A DNA stretch of 60,990 bases, taken from the NCBI GenBank assembly GCA_021324685.1, contig JAJPIQ010000051.1, positions 1 through 60,990 on the forward strand, written 5' to 3'. The position numbers and the translations under genes are program-made. The number at the start of each line of letters is the position of its first letter. Positions within the stretch are counted from its first letter, which is position 1. The notes under the pieces were generated by a model. It saw only the letters and a list, made by a program, of their open reading frames with translations, ran no database searches and was not told where the DNA came from. Source of the DNA: Bacteroidota bacterium (GTDB lineage: Bacteria > Bacteroidota > Ignavibacteria > Palsa-1295). This document shows, piece by piece, positions 1 to 9,006 of the stretch.

Positions 1-349
1 ATAAGACCGGCTTCAAAAATGGGTATCGCTCGCTATGCGATTCCGCGAGTGCCGTGAGCTGCTCGTGTAAGATCGGGATCGTCGCGCGGCAATAGCGGTG
101 ATGATTCTCGATGATGTACTCGATAAGAAATTCTTCGTCCCACAGGTCGCCGTGCAGGAAGCTATAGGGACGGCTCCGTTTTAATCCGTCGATCTCGCTT
201 AAGATCGTATGGAGGTCGAGGCCTTTTTTCTCGCAGGCCGATTCCAGCGTTTCCTCGCCGTGGCAGCAATAATCGATGCCATACCGCTCGAAGAGATGCG
301 CCAGGGCGCCTTCGGCGAGGACCAGATCCTTCAGGGGCTGCTGTTTCAT
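1..349 (-). CDS. ric: Iron-sulfur cluster repair di-iron protein (RIC/ScdA/YtfE family), 3' end outside window
   Basis: Reading the minus strand from the ATG at 347-349 gives an open frame of 116 codons that runs off the window start, so the C-terminal half is missing. The N-terminus carries the ScdA_N signature: an Ile-Asp-Tyr-Cys-Cys-His-Gly motif at residues 24-30 followed by a conserved Leu-Glu-x-Ala-Cys. The first hemerythrin-like histidines follow (Glu-Asn-His-His-Arg-Tyr near residue 87). Family members are di-iron proteins of the cytoplasm that help rebuild Fe-S clusters damaged by nitric oxide or oxidants; the full protein is usually about 220-240 residues. The upstream region holds several A/T-rich palindromic patches that could be operators. 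The family call is firm; the gene symbol is a family label. Confidence 0.85.
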   Translation of the reverse strand, partial: MKQQPLKDLVLAEGALAHLFERYGIDYCCHGEETLESACEKKGLDLHTILSEIDGLKRSRPYSFLHGDLWDEEFLIEYIIENHHRYCRATIPILHEQLTALAESHSERYPFLKPVL

Positions 350-411
350 GTTCGTAAAAAAATCCTACAGTGTCATTTTTCTTTATGCTTTGAAAACCTC
401 ATGGCCATGTC

Positions 412-426
412 GTAAAAAATTTTTAC
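412..426. promoter_or_regulatory. A/T-rich inverted repeat upstream of ric, candidate operator
   Basis: A 15-base perfect inverted repeat (GTAAAAA, central A, TTTTTAC) lies 63 bases upstream of the ric start codon. Related CGTAAA patches occur at 352 and 440, and a similar run ending in TTTTTACG lies near 920. Stress-inducible ric genes are often controlled by NO- or redox-sensing regulators, but this sequence does not match a consensus I know, and A/T runs can arise by chance. Confidence 0.25.
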
Positions 427-621
427 TGCCAGGGCTGAAATCGTAAAGCCTTTTGATTCAAATTTGGCTTTTTCTTCCATTTTCAGCGATTTTCAGAGTC
501 TATACTTCTCTGATCCTTTTATAGGGAAAAAGCTGTGCCGAAGCAAAATTCTCGTTCGTTGCGATTCCGGCTGTGGACGCTCAAAAATATTTCGGACCCG
601 AAAATCAGAAGGAGGTACCGG

Positions 622-700
622 GAAAAAATAGCGGGCTCGTGAAAATAAAATAGCGGTCACCTGAAAATAGAATGGCGGAACCGGAAAATAAAAAGGGCAG
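622..700 (-). repeat. Degenerate 19-22-base tandem repeats, possible IS21-type terminus remnant
   Basis: Four successive copies of a unit that on the minus strand reads roughly CTATTTTATTTTC followed by a G/C-rich spacer begin at plus positions 622, 641, 663 and 684. Multiple short G/C-spaced T-rich repeats are the kind of array found at the ends of IS21-family insertion sequences. No transposase gene or second end is present, so at best this is a solitary relic. The family assignment is a guess from pattern only. Confidence 0.35.
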
Positions 701-1120
701 TCTCGGTAATTACTCACCGGCTGCCCCTTTGTCGCCTTTTTCTTGTCGTCTTTAGGGAGGACCTGTCATCGGAATGCAATTCAACTCTAAGAATTTGCAG
801 TCCATCGATTGTACCCCGTTCCATTCGAAGTATTGTGCCATAACCCTGAAAACCGCTCTTTTCCGCGATTTTCGACCGGATAAGAATTTTTGCCGTAAAA
901 TATCCGGACGCCGTACAAAAAATTTTTACGCCTAAGTATTTTATGTGCGCAAGCCGCAATCTTTTTTGCGAGTCCCGATTTTCTATGTGCTCGATCTAGA
1001 CCCGTGGTGTTTGGACAAACGCCCCTGAAGACCCGGGAAGATAGCAAACCTGAAAGGCAGGTAAACGTCCAATTGCTCGAGGAAAAGACTCACCATAACT
1101 GTTCTCCCGTTGCATCTTCA

Positions 1121-1168
1121 AGAAGGGCAATTACACAAGCATTAAGAAGGGCAATTACACAAGCATTA
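1121..1168 (+). repeat. Perfect tandem duplication, 2 x 24 bases
   Basis: The 24-base unit beginning AGAAGGGCAATTACAC occupies 1121-1144 and is repeated without change at 1145-1168, directly after the 3' end of dcd on the opposite strand. Identity of the copies implies a recent duplication, for example by slippage. Confidence 0.9.
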
Positions 1169-1185
1169 TCTGGCACGAATCCCTC

Positions 1186-1743
1186 CTACTTCCAGCGACT
1201 GTTTTTTTCGTCCCAGTTTTTGAACATCATCGATTCGGTGGGGCGGGTGGTGCGGGCGGTGTATTTGGCGTCGGGGCGCGCGGCGTAGGAACGTTCCGGC
1301 GCGCCGCTGGTCTCGAAATAAATAAGCTGGCCGATCGGCATGCCACGATAGATGCGGACAGGCTGGCGGACGGAGATCTCGAGCGTCCAGGTATTCGCAA
1401 AGCCGACGTCGCCCTTGCCGGCGGTGGCGTGAATATCGATCCCCAGCCTTCCGACGCTCGATTTTCCTTCCAAAAATGGGACATGGCGGTGCGTTTCCGT
1501 GTATTCTTCGGTCACGCCAAGATAGAGCCGGTCGGGTTCGAGCACCATGCCCTCTTCCGGGATCTCGACAAACTCGACCTCATTGTGTTTTTTCGCATCG
1601 AGCACGCGGTCCCGGTAGACCGCGAGCGTAGCCGCGAGGTGGACGTCGTAACTATTCGTTCCCAGGCACTCGGACCGGAACGGCTCAATCACGATCGAAC
1701 CATCGACGATCGCCTGCTTGATATCATGATCGGAAAGTATCAT
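1186..1743 (-). CDS. dcd: dCTP deaminase
   Basis: 185 residues, close to the usual 175-195. The enzyme deaminates dCTP to dUTP in the cytoplasm, feeding dTTP synthesis. The start is placed at the ATG at 1741-1743 because the family begins Met-Ile-Leu-Ser-Asp; 35 more codons are open upstream but lack family resemblance. Visible signatures are an Asn-Ser-Tyr-Asp-Val-His strand near residue 30, the active-site stretch Glu-Gly-Lys-Ser-Ser-Val-Gly-Arg-Leu-Gly at about residues 92-101, and the Trp-Thr-Leu-Glu-Ile motif holding the catalytic Glu at about residue 119. It is divergent from the poxB-like gene, with about 200 bases between them. Confidence 0.92.
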   Translation of the reverse strand: MILSDHDIKQAIVDGSIVIEPFRSECLGTNSYDVHLAATLAVYRDRVLDAKKHNEVEFVEIPEEGMVLEPDRLYLGVTEEYTETHRHVPFLEGKSSVGRLGIDIHATAGKGDVGFANTWTLEISVRQPVRIYRGMPIGQLIYFETSGAPERSYAARPDAKYTARTTRPTESMMFKNWDEKNSRWK

Positions 1744-1941
1744 CTCTAATGGTCTGGCCCCGAGCCGCTCGCGAAGTTGTCCTTTCCTCTGCGGTCGGGG
1801 GCAAGGCTTTTCTCGGAATAGGAGTAACAGGCTCGCGGGCGCATTCATTTTCTTTTTCTTTAGGCGTGCGGCATGCTCCTATTTATTAGTAGGCGTGCTT
1901 TTTGCGAAAGATGAGGCTACCACTCTCCTAATCTCATCCGT

Positions 1942-3690
1942 ATGGCTCAAACAGCAAGCGATATTTTGGTACAGTGCCTCATCGACTGGGACGTCAAGGT
2001 AATTTTCGGGCTTCCGGGCGATGGCATCAACGGCATTATGGAAGCGCTCCGCAAGCAGCGCAAGAACATTCGGTTCGTACAGGTCCGGCACGAGGAAGCG
2101 GCCGCGTTCATGGCGTGCGGCTATGCGAAATGGACGGGCCGGCTCGGCGTCTGCCTGGGAACTTCCGGCCCGGGCGGCATCCACCTCCTGAACGGCCTCT
2201 ACGATGCGAAGCTCGACGGCGCGCCGGTCCTCGCGATCACCGGCATGCAGTACCATGACCTGATCGGAACGTTTACACAGCAGGACGTGGAACTCGATAA
2301 GCTCTATATGGACGTTGCAAAATACAATGCCCGCGTGATGGGCGCGGAGCACGTCGAAAACGTGATGGACCTCGCGATCCGGACGGCGCTGACGTACAAG
2401 GGCGTTTCGCACGTGACGGTGCCGATCGATATTCAGACGGCGGAAGTAAAAAAACGGAGCGAGCGGAACGTCCCGCACCATACCTCCGAAGTCTTTGCGC
2501 TGGGCGGCCGGACCCCGAACGAGCGGGACATTCAGCGCGCGGCGGAGATCGTCAACAGCGGAAAAAAAGTCGCGATCCTGGCGGGCGCCGGGGCGCTGCA
2601 TGCGACGCGGGAACTCGAAGCGCTGGCCGAAAAAGTGGCCGGGCCGATCGTGAAGCCGCTCCTCGGAAAAGCCTGCGTGCCGGACGACAGCCCGTATACC
2701 ACGGGCGGGATCGGCCTTCTGGGAACGAAGCCTTCGCAGGAAGCGCTCGAAGACTGCGATACGCTCGTGATGGTCGGCACGAGCTTCCCGTATATCGAAT
2801 TTTACCCGAAGCCCAAACAGGCGCGCGGCGTGCAGATCGAGCTCGACCCGATGCGGATCGGTCTCCGGTTCCCGGTCGAGGTCGGCATCGTGGGCGATGC
2901 GCGCATCTCCCTTAAGGAACTATTGCCGTTTATCGAATACAAAAAAGACCGCTCCTTCCTGGAAGATGCGCAGAAGGGGATGAAAGAATGGCGGAAGGTC
3001 GCGGACGTGAACGCGACCTACCGCGGCACGCCGATGAAGCCGCAGGTCGTCGCCTACGAACTCAGCAAGTTGCTGGAGAACGATGCGATCGTGGCCTCGG
3101 ACTCGGGGACGATCGCGACCTGGGCGGCGCGGTATATCGATATGAAAGACCGCCGGAAGTTCTCGCTTTCCGGGAACCTCGCGACGATGGCGAACGGGTT
3201 CCCGTATGCCATTGCCGCGCAGATCGCATTCCCCGAGCGGCAGTGCGTGGCCTTCGTCGGCGATGGGGGATTTTCGATGCTCATGGCCGAGATGGCGACG
3301 TGCGTGAAGTATCAACTGCCGGTCAAGGTCGTCGTCATCAAGAACGATGCGCTGGGCATGATCAAGTGGGAACAAATCGTGCTGCAGGGGAACCCGGAAT
3401 ACGAGATCGACCTGCAGCCGATCGACTTTGCGGCGTTTGCGCGGGCCTGCGGCGCGCAGGCCGTTACGATCACGGACCCGGCCCGCTGCAGCGCCCAGTT
3501 GGAAGAAGCGTTAGCCATCCCGGGACCGGTCCTCATCGAAGCGGTCGTCGATCCGTTCGAACCGCCGATCCCACCCAGGATCACGATGAAACAGGCGAGT
3601 CATTTTGCCGAAGCGCTCCTCAAAGGCGAACCCGATGGGACCGACATTGCGCTCACGATCGCGAGCGATAAAGTACGGGAGATGATCTGA
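1942..3690 (+). CDS. poxB: Thiamine-diphosphate enzyme, pyruvate dehydrogenase (quinone)/pyruvate oxidase type
   Basis: 582 residues with the three-domain plan of the acetolactate synthase/pyruvate oxidase family. The N-terminal Pyr domain has the catalytic Glu in the Arg-His-Glu-Glu-Ala-Ala-Ala stretch (about residues 49-55); the middle FAD/nucleotide domain has Gly-Ala-Gly-Ala (about 213); the C-terminal PP domain has the ThDP/Mg motif Gly-Asp-Gly-Gly-Phe near residue 439. PoxB oxidises pyruvate to acetate and CO2 and passes electrons to membrane quinone. The last residues lack a clear amphipathic membrane helix like that of E. coli PoxB, so a related ThDP oxidase or decarboxylase is possible. 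It appears monocistronic and ends within a 16-base repeat array. Confidence 0.75.
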   Translation: MAQTASDILVQCLIDWDVKVIFGLPGDGINGIMEALRKQRKNIRFVQVRHEEAAAFMACGYAKWTGRLGVCLGTSGPGGIHLLNGLYDAKLDGAPVLAITGMQYHDLIGTFTQQDVELDKLYMDVAKYNARVMGAEHVENVMDLAIRTALTYKGVSHVTVPIDIQTAEVKKRSERNVPHHTSEVFALGGRTPNERDIQRAAEIVNSGKKVAILAGAGALHATRELEALAEKVAGPIVKPLLGKACVPDDSPYTTGGIGLLGTKPSQEALEDCDTLVMVGTSFPYIEFYPKPKQARGVQIELDPMRIGLRFPVEVGIVGDARISLKELLPFIEYKKDRSFLEDAQKGMKEWRKVADVNATYRGTPMKPQVVAYELSKLLENDAIVASDSGTIATWAARYIDMKDRRKFSLSGNLATMANGFPYAIAAQIAFPERQCVAFVGDGGFSMLMAEMATCVKYQLPVKVVVIKNDALGMIKWEQIVLQGNPEYEIDLQPIDFAAFARACGAQAVTITDPARCSAQLEEALAIPGPVLIEAVVDPFEPPIPPRITMKQASHFAEALLKGEPDGTDIALTIASDKVREMI

Positions 3691-3739
3691 ACGCGAGATG
3701 GTCTGAACGGAAGATCGCCTGAACGCGAGATCGTCGAAC
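3679..3739 (+). repeat. 16-base degenerate tandem repeat over the poxB stop codon
   Basis: Units starting at 3679, 3695, 3711 and 3727 follow the pattern GAGATNNTCTGAACGC with one to four changes and a truncated last unit. The poxB stop codon (TGA at 3688-3690) is part of the first unit and the TGA is repeated in units two and three. The array fills the gap between the converging poxB and subtilase genes. Confidence 0.7.
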
Positions 3740-3773
3740 ATAGCATATCGAAGCTGCGGCGTGCCGCATCGGG

Positions 3774-6700
3774 TCACGGCGTTCCATCGTTCACGATGAC
3801 GAGCTTTGCCGCGGTGCCGGGGACGGGCTGCCCCGCGGCATTCGAGCCGGTGACCTCATAGAGGTATTCGCCGCTGGGAACGATGTTGCCGCGGTCGTCG
3901 CGCAGGTCCCACGGGACGCCGCCCAGCCCGCCGGTCTCGCTCAGTTCCCGAACGAAGCGCATGCCCATCGTATAGATCCGAATATCGGCCTGTTCGGTGA
4001 GCCGCGCGAACGTGAGCGTGCCGGCACTCGTCTTCGACGGGTTCGGATAGACCATCACGTGGGAGAGATCGGGTTCCGTGAGGGAAATGCCCGCGCAGTT
4101 TCCTTCGCCGGAAAGCGGGACATCGGTAACGCTCGAAATATTCGATACACAGAGGACGAAGGGAACCCCGAGCGCGGCGAGCGTCACGCCCTGCACGTCG
4201 ATAAATAACGCATTCGGGTCCGCGGTGTCCCGTTCGACACGCACTAACGTTCCATACGGCGTGAGCGTGTAATGGGTGACGCTCAGGGCGCTCGTGCCGG
4301 GTTCCTCATTGAAGACAACGTGAATGCGGAGCCCGCCGGGGCCCGGCTCGAAGGTCCAGCGGACGATATAAAATAACGCTTGCTGGGTGTCCGGGGGGAC
4401 CTGAAACGAAAGATCGTGGGCGGTGTCGAAAGGGGAATGATAAATATCGCGAAGATAGAAGGAGGTCATGCGCAGGCGGTGCGTTCCGGCCGCGAGCGGC
4501 GCGCGGAGTTCCAGCACCAGCGCCCTGTCGGAACTCATGGCGATGGCATCGGCAGCATCGCTGTCGTCGATCGCGATCGTTCCCGCATGGAGGCGGTCCG
4601 TTCGGGGCGGCTGGGACGTCCGTACCAGGACCGAGCGCGGCGCGCGCATCGCGGCGGCACTAAGGTGCGGCATGGGATGAACGCGGGCCGTATCGGGGAA
4701 CGCGGCAAGGCTCGCAGGGATCGAAAAATCGGGCGCATACGCCGCAACGGAATAGAGCCAGACGTCCCCATTGGTGACGGTCGTATCGGAGTAGGATGTC
4801 GAGGCGGTCGAGTCGATCGTGGTGAACGTCTGATCGCCCGGCGCGGCCCGGAGGATATAGTATTCGGACGCCGTGGGAACCGGCGCCCAGGAAAGATCGA
4901 CCCGGTCCGTATCGCGCGGAGTAACTTCGAAGCCCGCCGGCGCCGGCGTTTGCTCGACGTAACGGTCCGCATGCTCGAAAAAGTGAATAGAGTCGCCGGT
5001 AAAAAATCCGAACTCGCGCTTGCCGTTTTTATCGAAATCCCAGGCCAGCGCCCCACGCGGGCTCTGCGAGATTGGGAACCGCCAGACGGGGTGCATCCGC
5101 TGCGTGGCCGAATCGTACTCGATCAAATAAAAATTCGGGAAGAAGGAGACCGCAAGATCGTCCACCGCACGTCCTGTTACATTGGTGATGCGCCCGATGG
5201 AACCCGTGGCACTCGAAAGATAAAAATGGTCGTTCTGGCTGGCGCCGTAAAACCGGTCGATCGTGAGCGGGGTGAAGGTAAAATTCCCATTGTTGCGGAG
5301 CACGGTGAGCGTCCAGTAGGCCGGGTGGTAATCGTCGAGCGTGTCCTGCTCGAAGATGGGATGGTACGCGAACGCGATATCGGTGCGGCCATCGCCATCG
5401 AAATCGCCGGTCGTCAGCAGCGTGCCGCTCGAGACGGCATCGTTCGAGTCGATAAAGACGGCGCGGAACCCGCCGGGCGCGGTCGCGTCGCGGATAAAGA
5501 TCGTGAGGTCGGCATCATCATCGAGCGTAATAAGTTCCTGCTGGCCGTTGCCCAGCAGGTCGGCCGCCCGGACGTTCGGCCACGAGTAATTATTGTTCGC
5601 GTTGTAATAATCGGGCGGGCTGGGATTGACTCCGGTTCCCAACAGCCCGTACCGCCCGCCGGCAACGTCATAGGCCATCCATTCGCTGTCGATCACGCCG
5701 ACGATCGCCTGGCCCTTCGTCGTATCGAGCCGTGCGAAGGTGCTGGCGAACAACGTATCGTTCTGGAATGCGATCGTTCCCAGGACCGCATGGCCCGCGG
5801 AGGCCGTATAGATGCGCGTGACGCCGCAGAGCTGGCCGCCATGCCAGCCGCAGGAGTCGGCCGAAAGCACCAGGAGTTCCGGATGCCCGCCGCCCATCGA
5901 GTTCCCAATCGCCTGCGGCGTGGACCCGTCCAGGACCGAATCGGTGCGCCGAAAAAACGTTTTGCTCGGGTCGAGCGCGAACGTCGTGAGCAGGCCGGAC
6001 GTATAATCGCTTTCGATCACGTCGTCGCCCGAAGGCGTGGAAAGGACGCTATCGAGCGCAAAACCGGCCGGGAGCGAATAGGGTTTTTCCACAAAGCCGT
6101 CCTCGCGAATGGCGTCGTTAAGGAGCGTCGCGGTCGTGTGGAGCGTGGTCGAATCGCCGTTCGGCGTTCGCAGCGTAACGTCGAGCGCAAGGGGTACCGC
6201 CGTGGGCGCCTGGTCGCGAGTCATTACAATCGCATGCTCGAATCCGATCTTATCGTCCGCGATAAAGGAGGGATTCATTCCCGGAGGGCCATATCGGACT
6301 TCGAGTTGTGCGGGAAGATCGCTGGTCGCCTGGAGGAGGAGCCCGCGCTTGGTATTCACCCAGATCGTGTCGACCGAAAAGCGCACAAAGTTCGGGGGCC
6401 GCTGCGCGAGTAAAATGGTACGCCGCTCGTCCGTGATGCGGTTGTCGCTCGAAGCGACCGCAAGCCGCAGAGTGTAGGTCCCGGTATCGAGGCCATGCGT
6501 ATCGAGTTGGCCGAGCGGACCGTTCAATACCTGATCGGCGCTCGAATCGAACGTTCGGGTCACGACGCTGTCGTAGTAGAAAAGGGTTCGGTTCCCAAAT
6601 GCATCGAAGCCGAGCGAGTCCTTGCGGTAATCTTTCGTCCAGGAGAGCGTGTATCCGGTAAAGAGCGTCGAAGCCGCGCTGCCGGTGAGCCGAATCGTGT

Positions 6701-8186
6701 CGCCCATGTGGAATTCGTCCAGCGTCTGTGGCGACGCGAGTTTAATGGCCGCGGTCCCCGGATAGGTGAGCGCCGCATAGGCATCGACCTCGCCATTGCC
6801 GCTATGGGAACGATCGCCCACCGGGTGCGTGGTCGATTCGAGGATGCTGCGAAGTTCGATCGGGGTGAGCGTCGGATTTTTCGAGAGCAGGAGCGCCGCG
6901 ATCCCGGCCGCGATCGGGGAACTCGCGCTCGTGCCGTTCACCGAATCGTAGCCGCCGAAACGATTGCTCGAATAGACGTCCTGTCCCGGCGCGACGAGAT
7001 CGAGTTCCGGCCCGTGCGTCGTATAGATATACAGCCCCTGCGGTGCCGTCCCGCCAACAGAAACGACTTCGTCGAAGTCGGAAGGATAATTCGGACCCGT
7101 GGAACCGTCGTTGCCGCTCGAAGCGAAGACCGTGACGCCGTTGGCGATCGCATAGCGAATCGCGTCGCGCTGCAGCAGCGAAGGAATAATATCGCCGAAC
7201 GAGAGATTCAGGACCTGTACATGATTATCGGCAGCATAGACAATCGCCGAAGCAATATCGTCGTCTTCCCCGGTCCCGTTGGCATCGAAAGCGCGGAGCG
7301 CGACGAGTTTACACTTTGGGGCGATGCCGCTGATCCCGATATGATTGTCCTGCTGGGCCGCAAGAATGCCCGCAATATAGGTCCCATGGCCGTGTTCGTC
7401 CTGTGGAATGGGATCGCGTCCGGACCAATCGCCGGCGTTAGGCCATTCCTGATCGACGAAATCGTAACCGATGACGTCGTTCGCATAACCGTTCCCATCG
7501 TGGTCTTTGCCGTCCAAGTCTCCATAGACCGTATCGCCCCGCGCATCGACGCCGAGCGAGTCCGAAGGCCACGCGTCGAAGAGGCCGTTGTGGTTGAGGT
7601 CCTCGGCCGGATTGACGGCGAATTGGAACTTTAAATCGGGGATCAGCCAGTTGACGCCGGTATCGACGAAGCCGATGTGTACGGTGCTGTCGCCCTCGGT
7701 GATCTCCCAGGCCTGGGGTGCGTTCGCGCGCTGGAGCCACCACTCGGCTTCAAACAAAGGGTCGTTGGGAACGTGTTCGCCGGACTGGATCTGGTACCGA
7801 TAATTCGGTTCCACATATTCGAGCGCCTGTACGGACGAAAGTGCGCGGACCGCATCTTTTGCAGCCAGCCCGGTTTGGAGCGGGATCTGGACGATGCGGT
7901 CGAGCCCGATCGGATCGGCCTGGATCCCCTGCGAGGAATTTTTTTCGGACGGGCGATGAAACAGCGGACGGATAACATCCTGCGTAGCGCTCACCGAACG
8001 GAGCGCTGCGAGTACGTTCGGATCGCTCATCGCCGAGCGCGTGCGGAATTTTACGACGATCGATCGGATCGAATCTTCGGAACGGGTAATCGATGACCCT
8101 GGACCCTGCGGAGTACTGTTTTGCGCGATCGCAAGGGAAGTCAACGAAAAGACTGCGAGAACGAAAATCAGCGACCGCCTGAGCAT
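3774..8186 (-). CDS. Giant secreted subtilisin-like (S8) protease with T9SS sorting domain
   Basis: 1470 residues. A signal peptide covers about residues 1-21. An inhibitor-like propeptide is followed by an S8 catalytic domain with Asp175 (Val-Asp-Thr-Gly), His267 (His-Gly-Thr-Tyr-Ile-Ala-Gly) and Ser420 (Gly-Thr-Ser-Ala-Ser-Ser-Pro), so the triad is intact. Long beta-rich regions follow, with FG-GAP/VCBS-like Asp-Phe-Asp-Gly-Asp-Gly repeats around residue 927, a fibronectin III-like domain at about 1079-1162 and a PNP-type C-terminal sorting domain from about 1375 (Tyr-Pro-Asn-Pro). It should cross the inner membrane by Sec and the outer membrane by T9SS and digest proteins outside the cell. 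A ribosome binding site (AAGGAAA) precedes the ATG. It converges on poxB. Confidence 0.92.
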   Translation of the reverse strand: MLRRSLIFVLAVFSLTSLAIAQNSTPQGPGSSITRSEDSIRSIVVKFRTRSAMSDPNVLAALRSVSATQDVIRPLFHRPSEKNSSQGIQADPIGLDRIVQIPLQTGLAAKDAVRALSSVQALEYVEPNYRYQIQSGEHVPNDPLFEAEWWLQRANAPQAWEITEGDSTVHIGFVDTGVNWLIPDLKFQFAVNPAEDLNHNGLFDAWPSDSLGVDARGDTVYGDLDGKDHDGNGYANDVIGYDFVDQEWPNAGDWSGRDPIPQDEHGHGTYIAGILAAQQDNHIGISGIAPKCKLVALRAFDANGTGEDDDIASAIVYAADNHVQVLNLSFGDIIPSLLQRDAIRYAIANGVTVFASSGNDGSTGPNYPSDFDEVVSVGGTAPQGLYIYTTHGPELDLVAPGQDVYSSNRFGGYDSVNGTSASSPIAAGIAALLLSKNPTLTPIELRSILESTTHPVGDRSHSGNGEVDAYAALTYPGTAAIKLASPQTLDEFHMGDTIRLTGSAASTLFTGYTLSWTKDYRKDSLGFDAFGNRTLFYYDSVVTRTFDSSADQVLNGPLGQLDTHGLDTGTYTLRLAVASSDNRITDERRTILLAQRPPNFVRFSVDTIWVNTKRGLLLQATSDLPAQLEVRYGPPGMNPSFIADDKIGFEHAIVMTRDQAPTAVPLALDVTLRTPNGDSTTLHTTATLLNDAIREDGFVEKPYSLPAGFALDSVLSTPSGDDVIESDYTSGLLTTFALDPSKTFFRRTDSVLDGSTPQAIGNSMGGGHPELLVLSADSCGWHGGQLCGVTRIYTASAGHAVLGTIAFQNDTLFASTFARLDTTKGQAIVGVIDSEWMAYDVAGGRYGLLGTGVNPSPPDYYNANNNYSWPNVRAADLLGNGQQELITLDDDADLTIFIRDATAPGGFRAVFIDSNDAVSSGTLLTTGDFDGDGRTDIAFAYHPIFEQDTLDDYHPAYWTLTVLRNNGNFTFTPLTIDRFYGASQNDHFYLSSATGSIGRITNVTGRAVDDLAVSFFPNFYLIEYDSATQRMHPVWRFPISQSPRGALAWDFDKNGKREFGFFTGDSIHFFEHADRYVEQTPAPAGFEVTPRDTDRVDLSWAPVPTASEYYILRAAPGDQTFTTIDSTASTSYSDTTVTNGDVWLYSVAAYAPDFSIPASLAAFPDTARVHPMPHLSAAAMRAPRSVLVRTSQPPRTDRLHAGTIAIDDSDAADAIAMSSDRALVLELRAPLAAGTHRLRMTSFYLRDIYHSPFDTAHDLSFQVPPDTQQALFYIVRWTFEPGPGGLRIHVVFNEEPGTSALSVTHYTLTPYGTLVRVERDTADPNALFIDVQGVTLAALGVPFVLCVSNISSVTDVPLSGEGNCAGISLTEPDLSHVMVYPNPSKTSAGTLTFARLTEQADIRIYTMGMRFVRELSETGGLGGVPWDLRDDRGNIVPSGEYLYEVTGSNAAGQPVPGTAAKLVIVNDGTP

Positions 8187-8273
8187 GGCTTTCCTTAACG
8201 GAAGCTATGGGGACGGGGTTCGAAGAAGAAAGGCAATTTTTTGTCCCCGGATCCTTTAATAATCATTTGTCCG

Positions 8274-8318
8274 GATCAGCCTTTTAATCCCGTTGTGCAG
8301 ATCAGCCTTTTAATCCCG
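8274..8318 (+). repeat. 19-base direct repeat, copies 26 bases apart
   Basis: The sequence GATCAGCCTTTTAATCCCG is present at 8274-8292 and again at 8300-8318. It duplicates the 3' end of the small membrane-protein gene on the minus strand, so that two reading frames both end in Gly-Leu-Lys-Gly and a stop. Confidence 0.9.
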
Positions 8319-8512
8319 AGCGTGTAAGCGCGATCACGGCCGAAGCCTTTACTGCTTCCAGGACGGCCGGTTGGGAACTCGCCGGGAAGTCCACCATGCA
8401 TGGCGGGGGTGGCGTTCGATTGCTCTGAATAAAAAAGTAAATTCCGACGATCGCCAACAGGGCCGCCACCGAAAGGGCGGCCATTTTTTTTACGTTGGTT
8501 CGAAATCACCAT
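8302..8512 (-). CDS. Small single-pass membrane protein, apparently frameshifted at an A8 run
   Basis: The minus strand has AAAGGAGTG, a good ribosome binding site, 7-8 bases before an ATG at 8510-8512 that encodes Met-Val-Ile-Ser-Asn-Gln-Arg-Lys-Lys. At a run of eight A (8484-8491) this frame passes into unlikely sequence, while the +1 frame continues as a hydrophobic helix (Ala-Ala-Leu-Ser-Val-Ala-Ala-Leu-Leu-Ala-Ile-Val-Gly-Ile-Tyr) and a short Pro-rich tail ending at 8302. Joining the frames gives a basic N-terminus plus one membrane segment, a sensible protein of about 69 residues. Explanations are a sequencing indel, a true frameshift mutation, or slippage on the A8 run. An internal start at 8484 would avoid the shift but has no ribosome binding site. 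Function unknown. Confidence 0.5.
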
Positions 8513-8994
8513 CGCTCCACACTCCTTTGTCTATTTAGCCAAAGCCAGTCCTTTTAGTTGTGGACGACGGGCAAATAAAAGGAATATTTATTCATCGCAT
8601 ACCAGCGGAATCTTTCAAAACTCTGCTTAGTTTCCGTCACGCGCGAAAAAGGGGGGAGCGAATTAAAACAGTATCCGTCCCCAAAGCGCAGCAGAGGTTA
8701 TACGGACGATCGGTCATAAGGATGAGAATCCGCCATGGATCGGTTATCCCGGGCTTAAAGGCCGGGCCGCAAGGCCCAAACTGCCAAAAACCGTTTGTTT
8801 TGTCTGAATTCAGGCCGTGTTCGAAGTACGAATACCCAGCAGGAGTTCAGCGACAGACTAAACACGAACGACATTGATCCGACACATACCCCTCGGGACG
8901 GGCCGCGCTCGTCCATTCAACTCCTTTTCGCTCTTTTCCGCCGGCACCTATACGGCGACCCGTTCGCGAACGCCTCTGGTCCGAGGCAACCCCT

Positions 8995-9006
8995 ATACTA
9001 TAGTAT
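8995..9006. promoter_or_regulatory. 12-base perfect palindrome upstream of rpoB
   Basis: ATACTATAGTAT is fully self-complementary and contains TATACT/TATAGT hexamers that resemble -10 promoter elements on both strands. No good -35 element is visible at the right distance. It could be a promoter core or an operator. Confidence 0.3.

Larger units (their letters stand above)
350..1185. other. 836-base gap without a convincing gene
   Basis: The stretch between ric and dcd is A/T-richer than its surroundings. Short open frames occur on both strands but none has recognisable domains, a ribosome binding site or the codon use of the neighbouring genes. It contains the inverted repeat at 412-426, a series of degenerate 19-22-base repeats at 622-700 and a perfect 24-base tandem duplication at 1121-1168. 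It looks like decayed intergenic or mobile-element DNA. Confidence 0.5.

Noticed and set aside
493-1047. Open frames of 74-86 codons on the minus strand in the gap between ric and dcd
   Set aside because: They read through the T-rich repeat array or low-complexity DNA and have no recognisable protein features.
4380-6413. 677-codon open frame on the plus strand antisense to the subtilase
   Set aside because: Arg/Gly/Val-rich translation without domains; it mirrors the high-GC codon bias of the real gene on the other strand.
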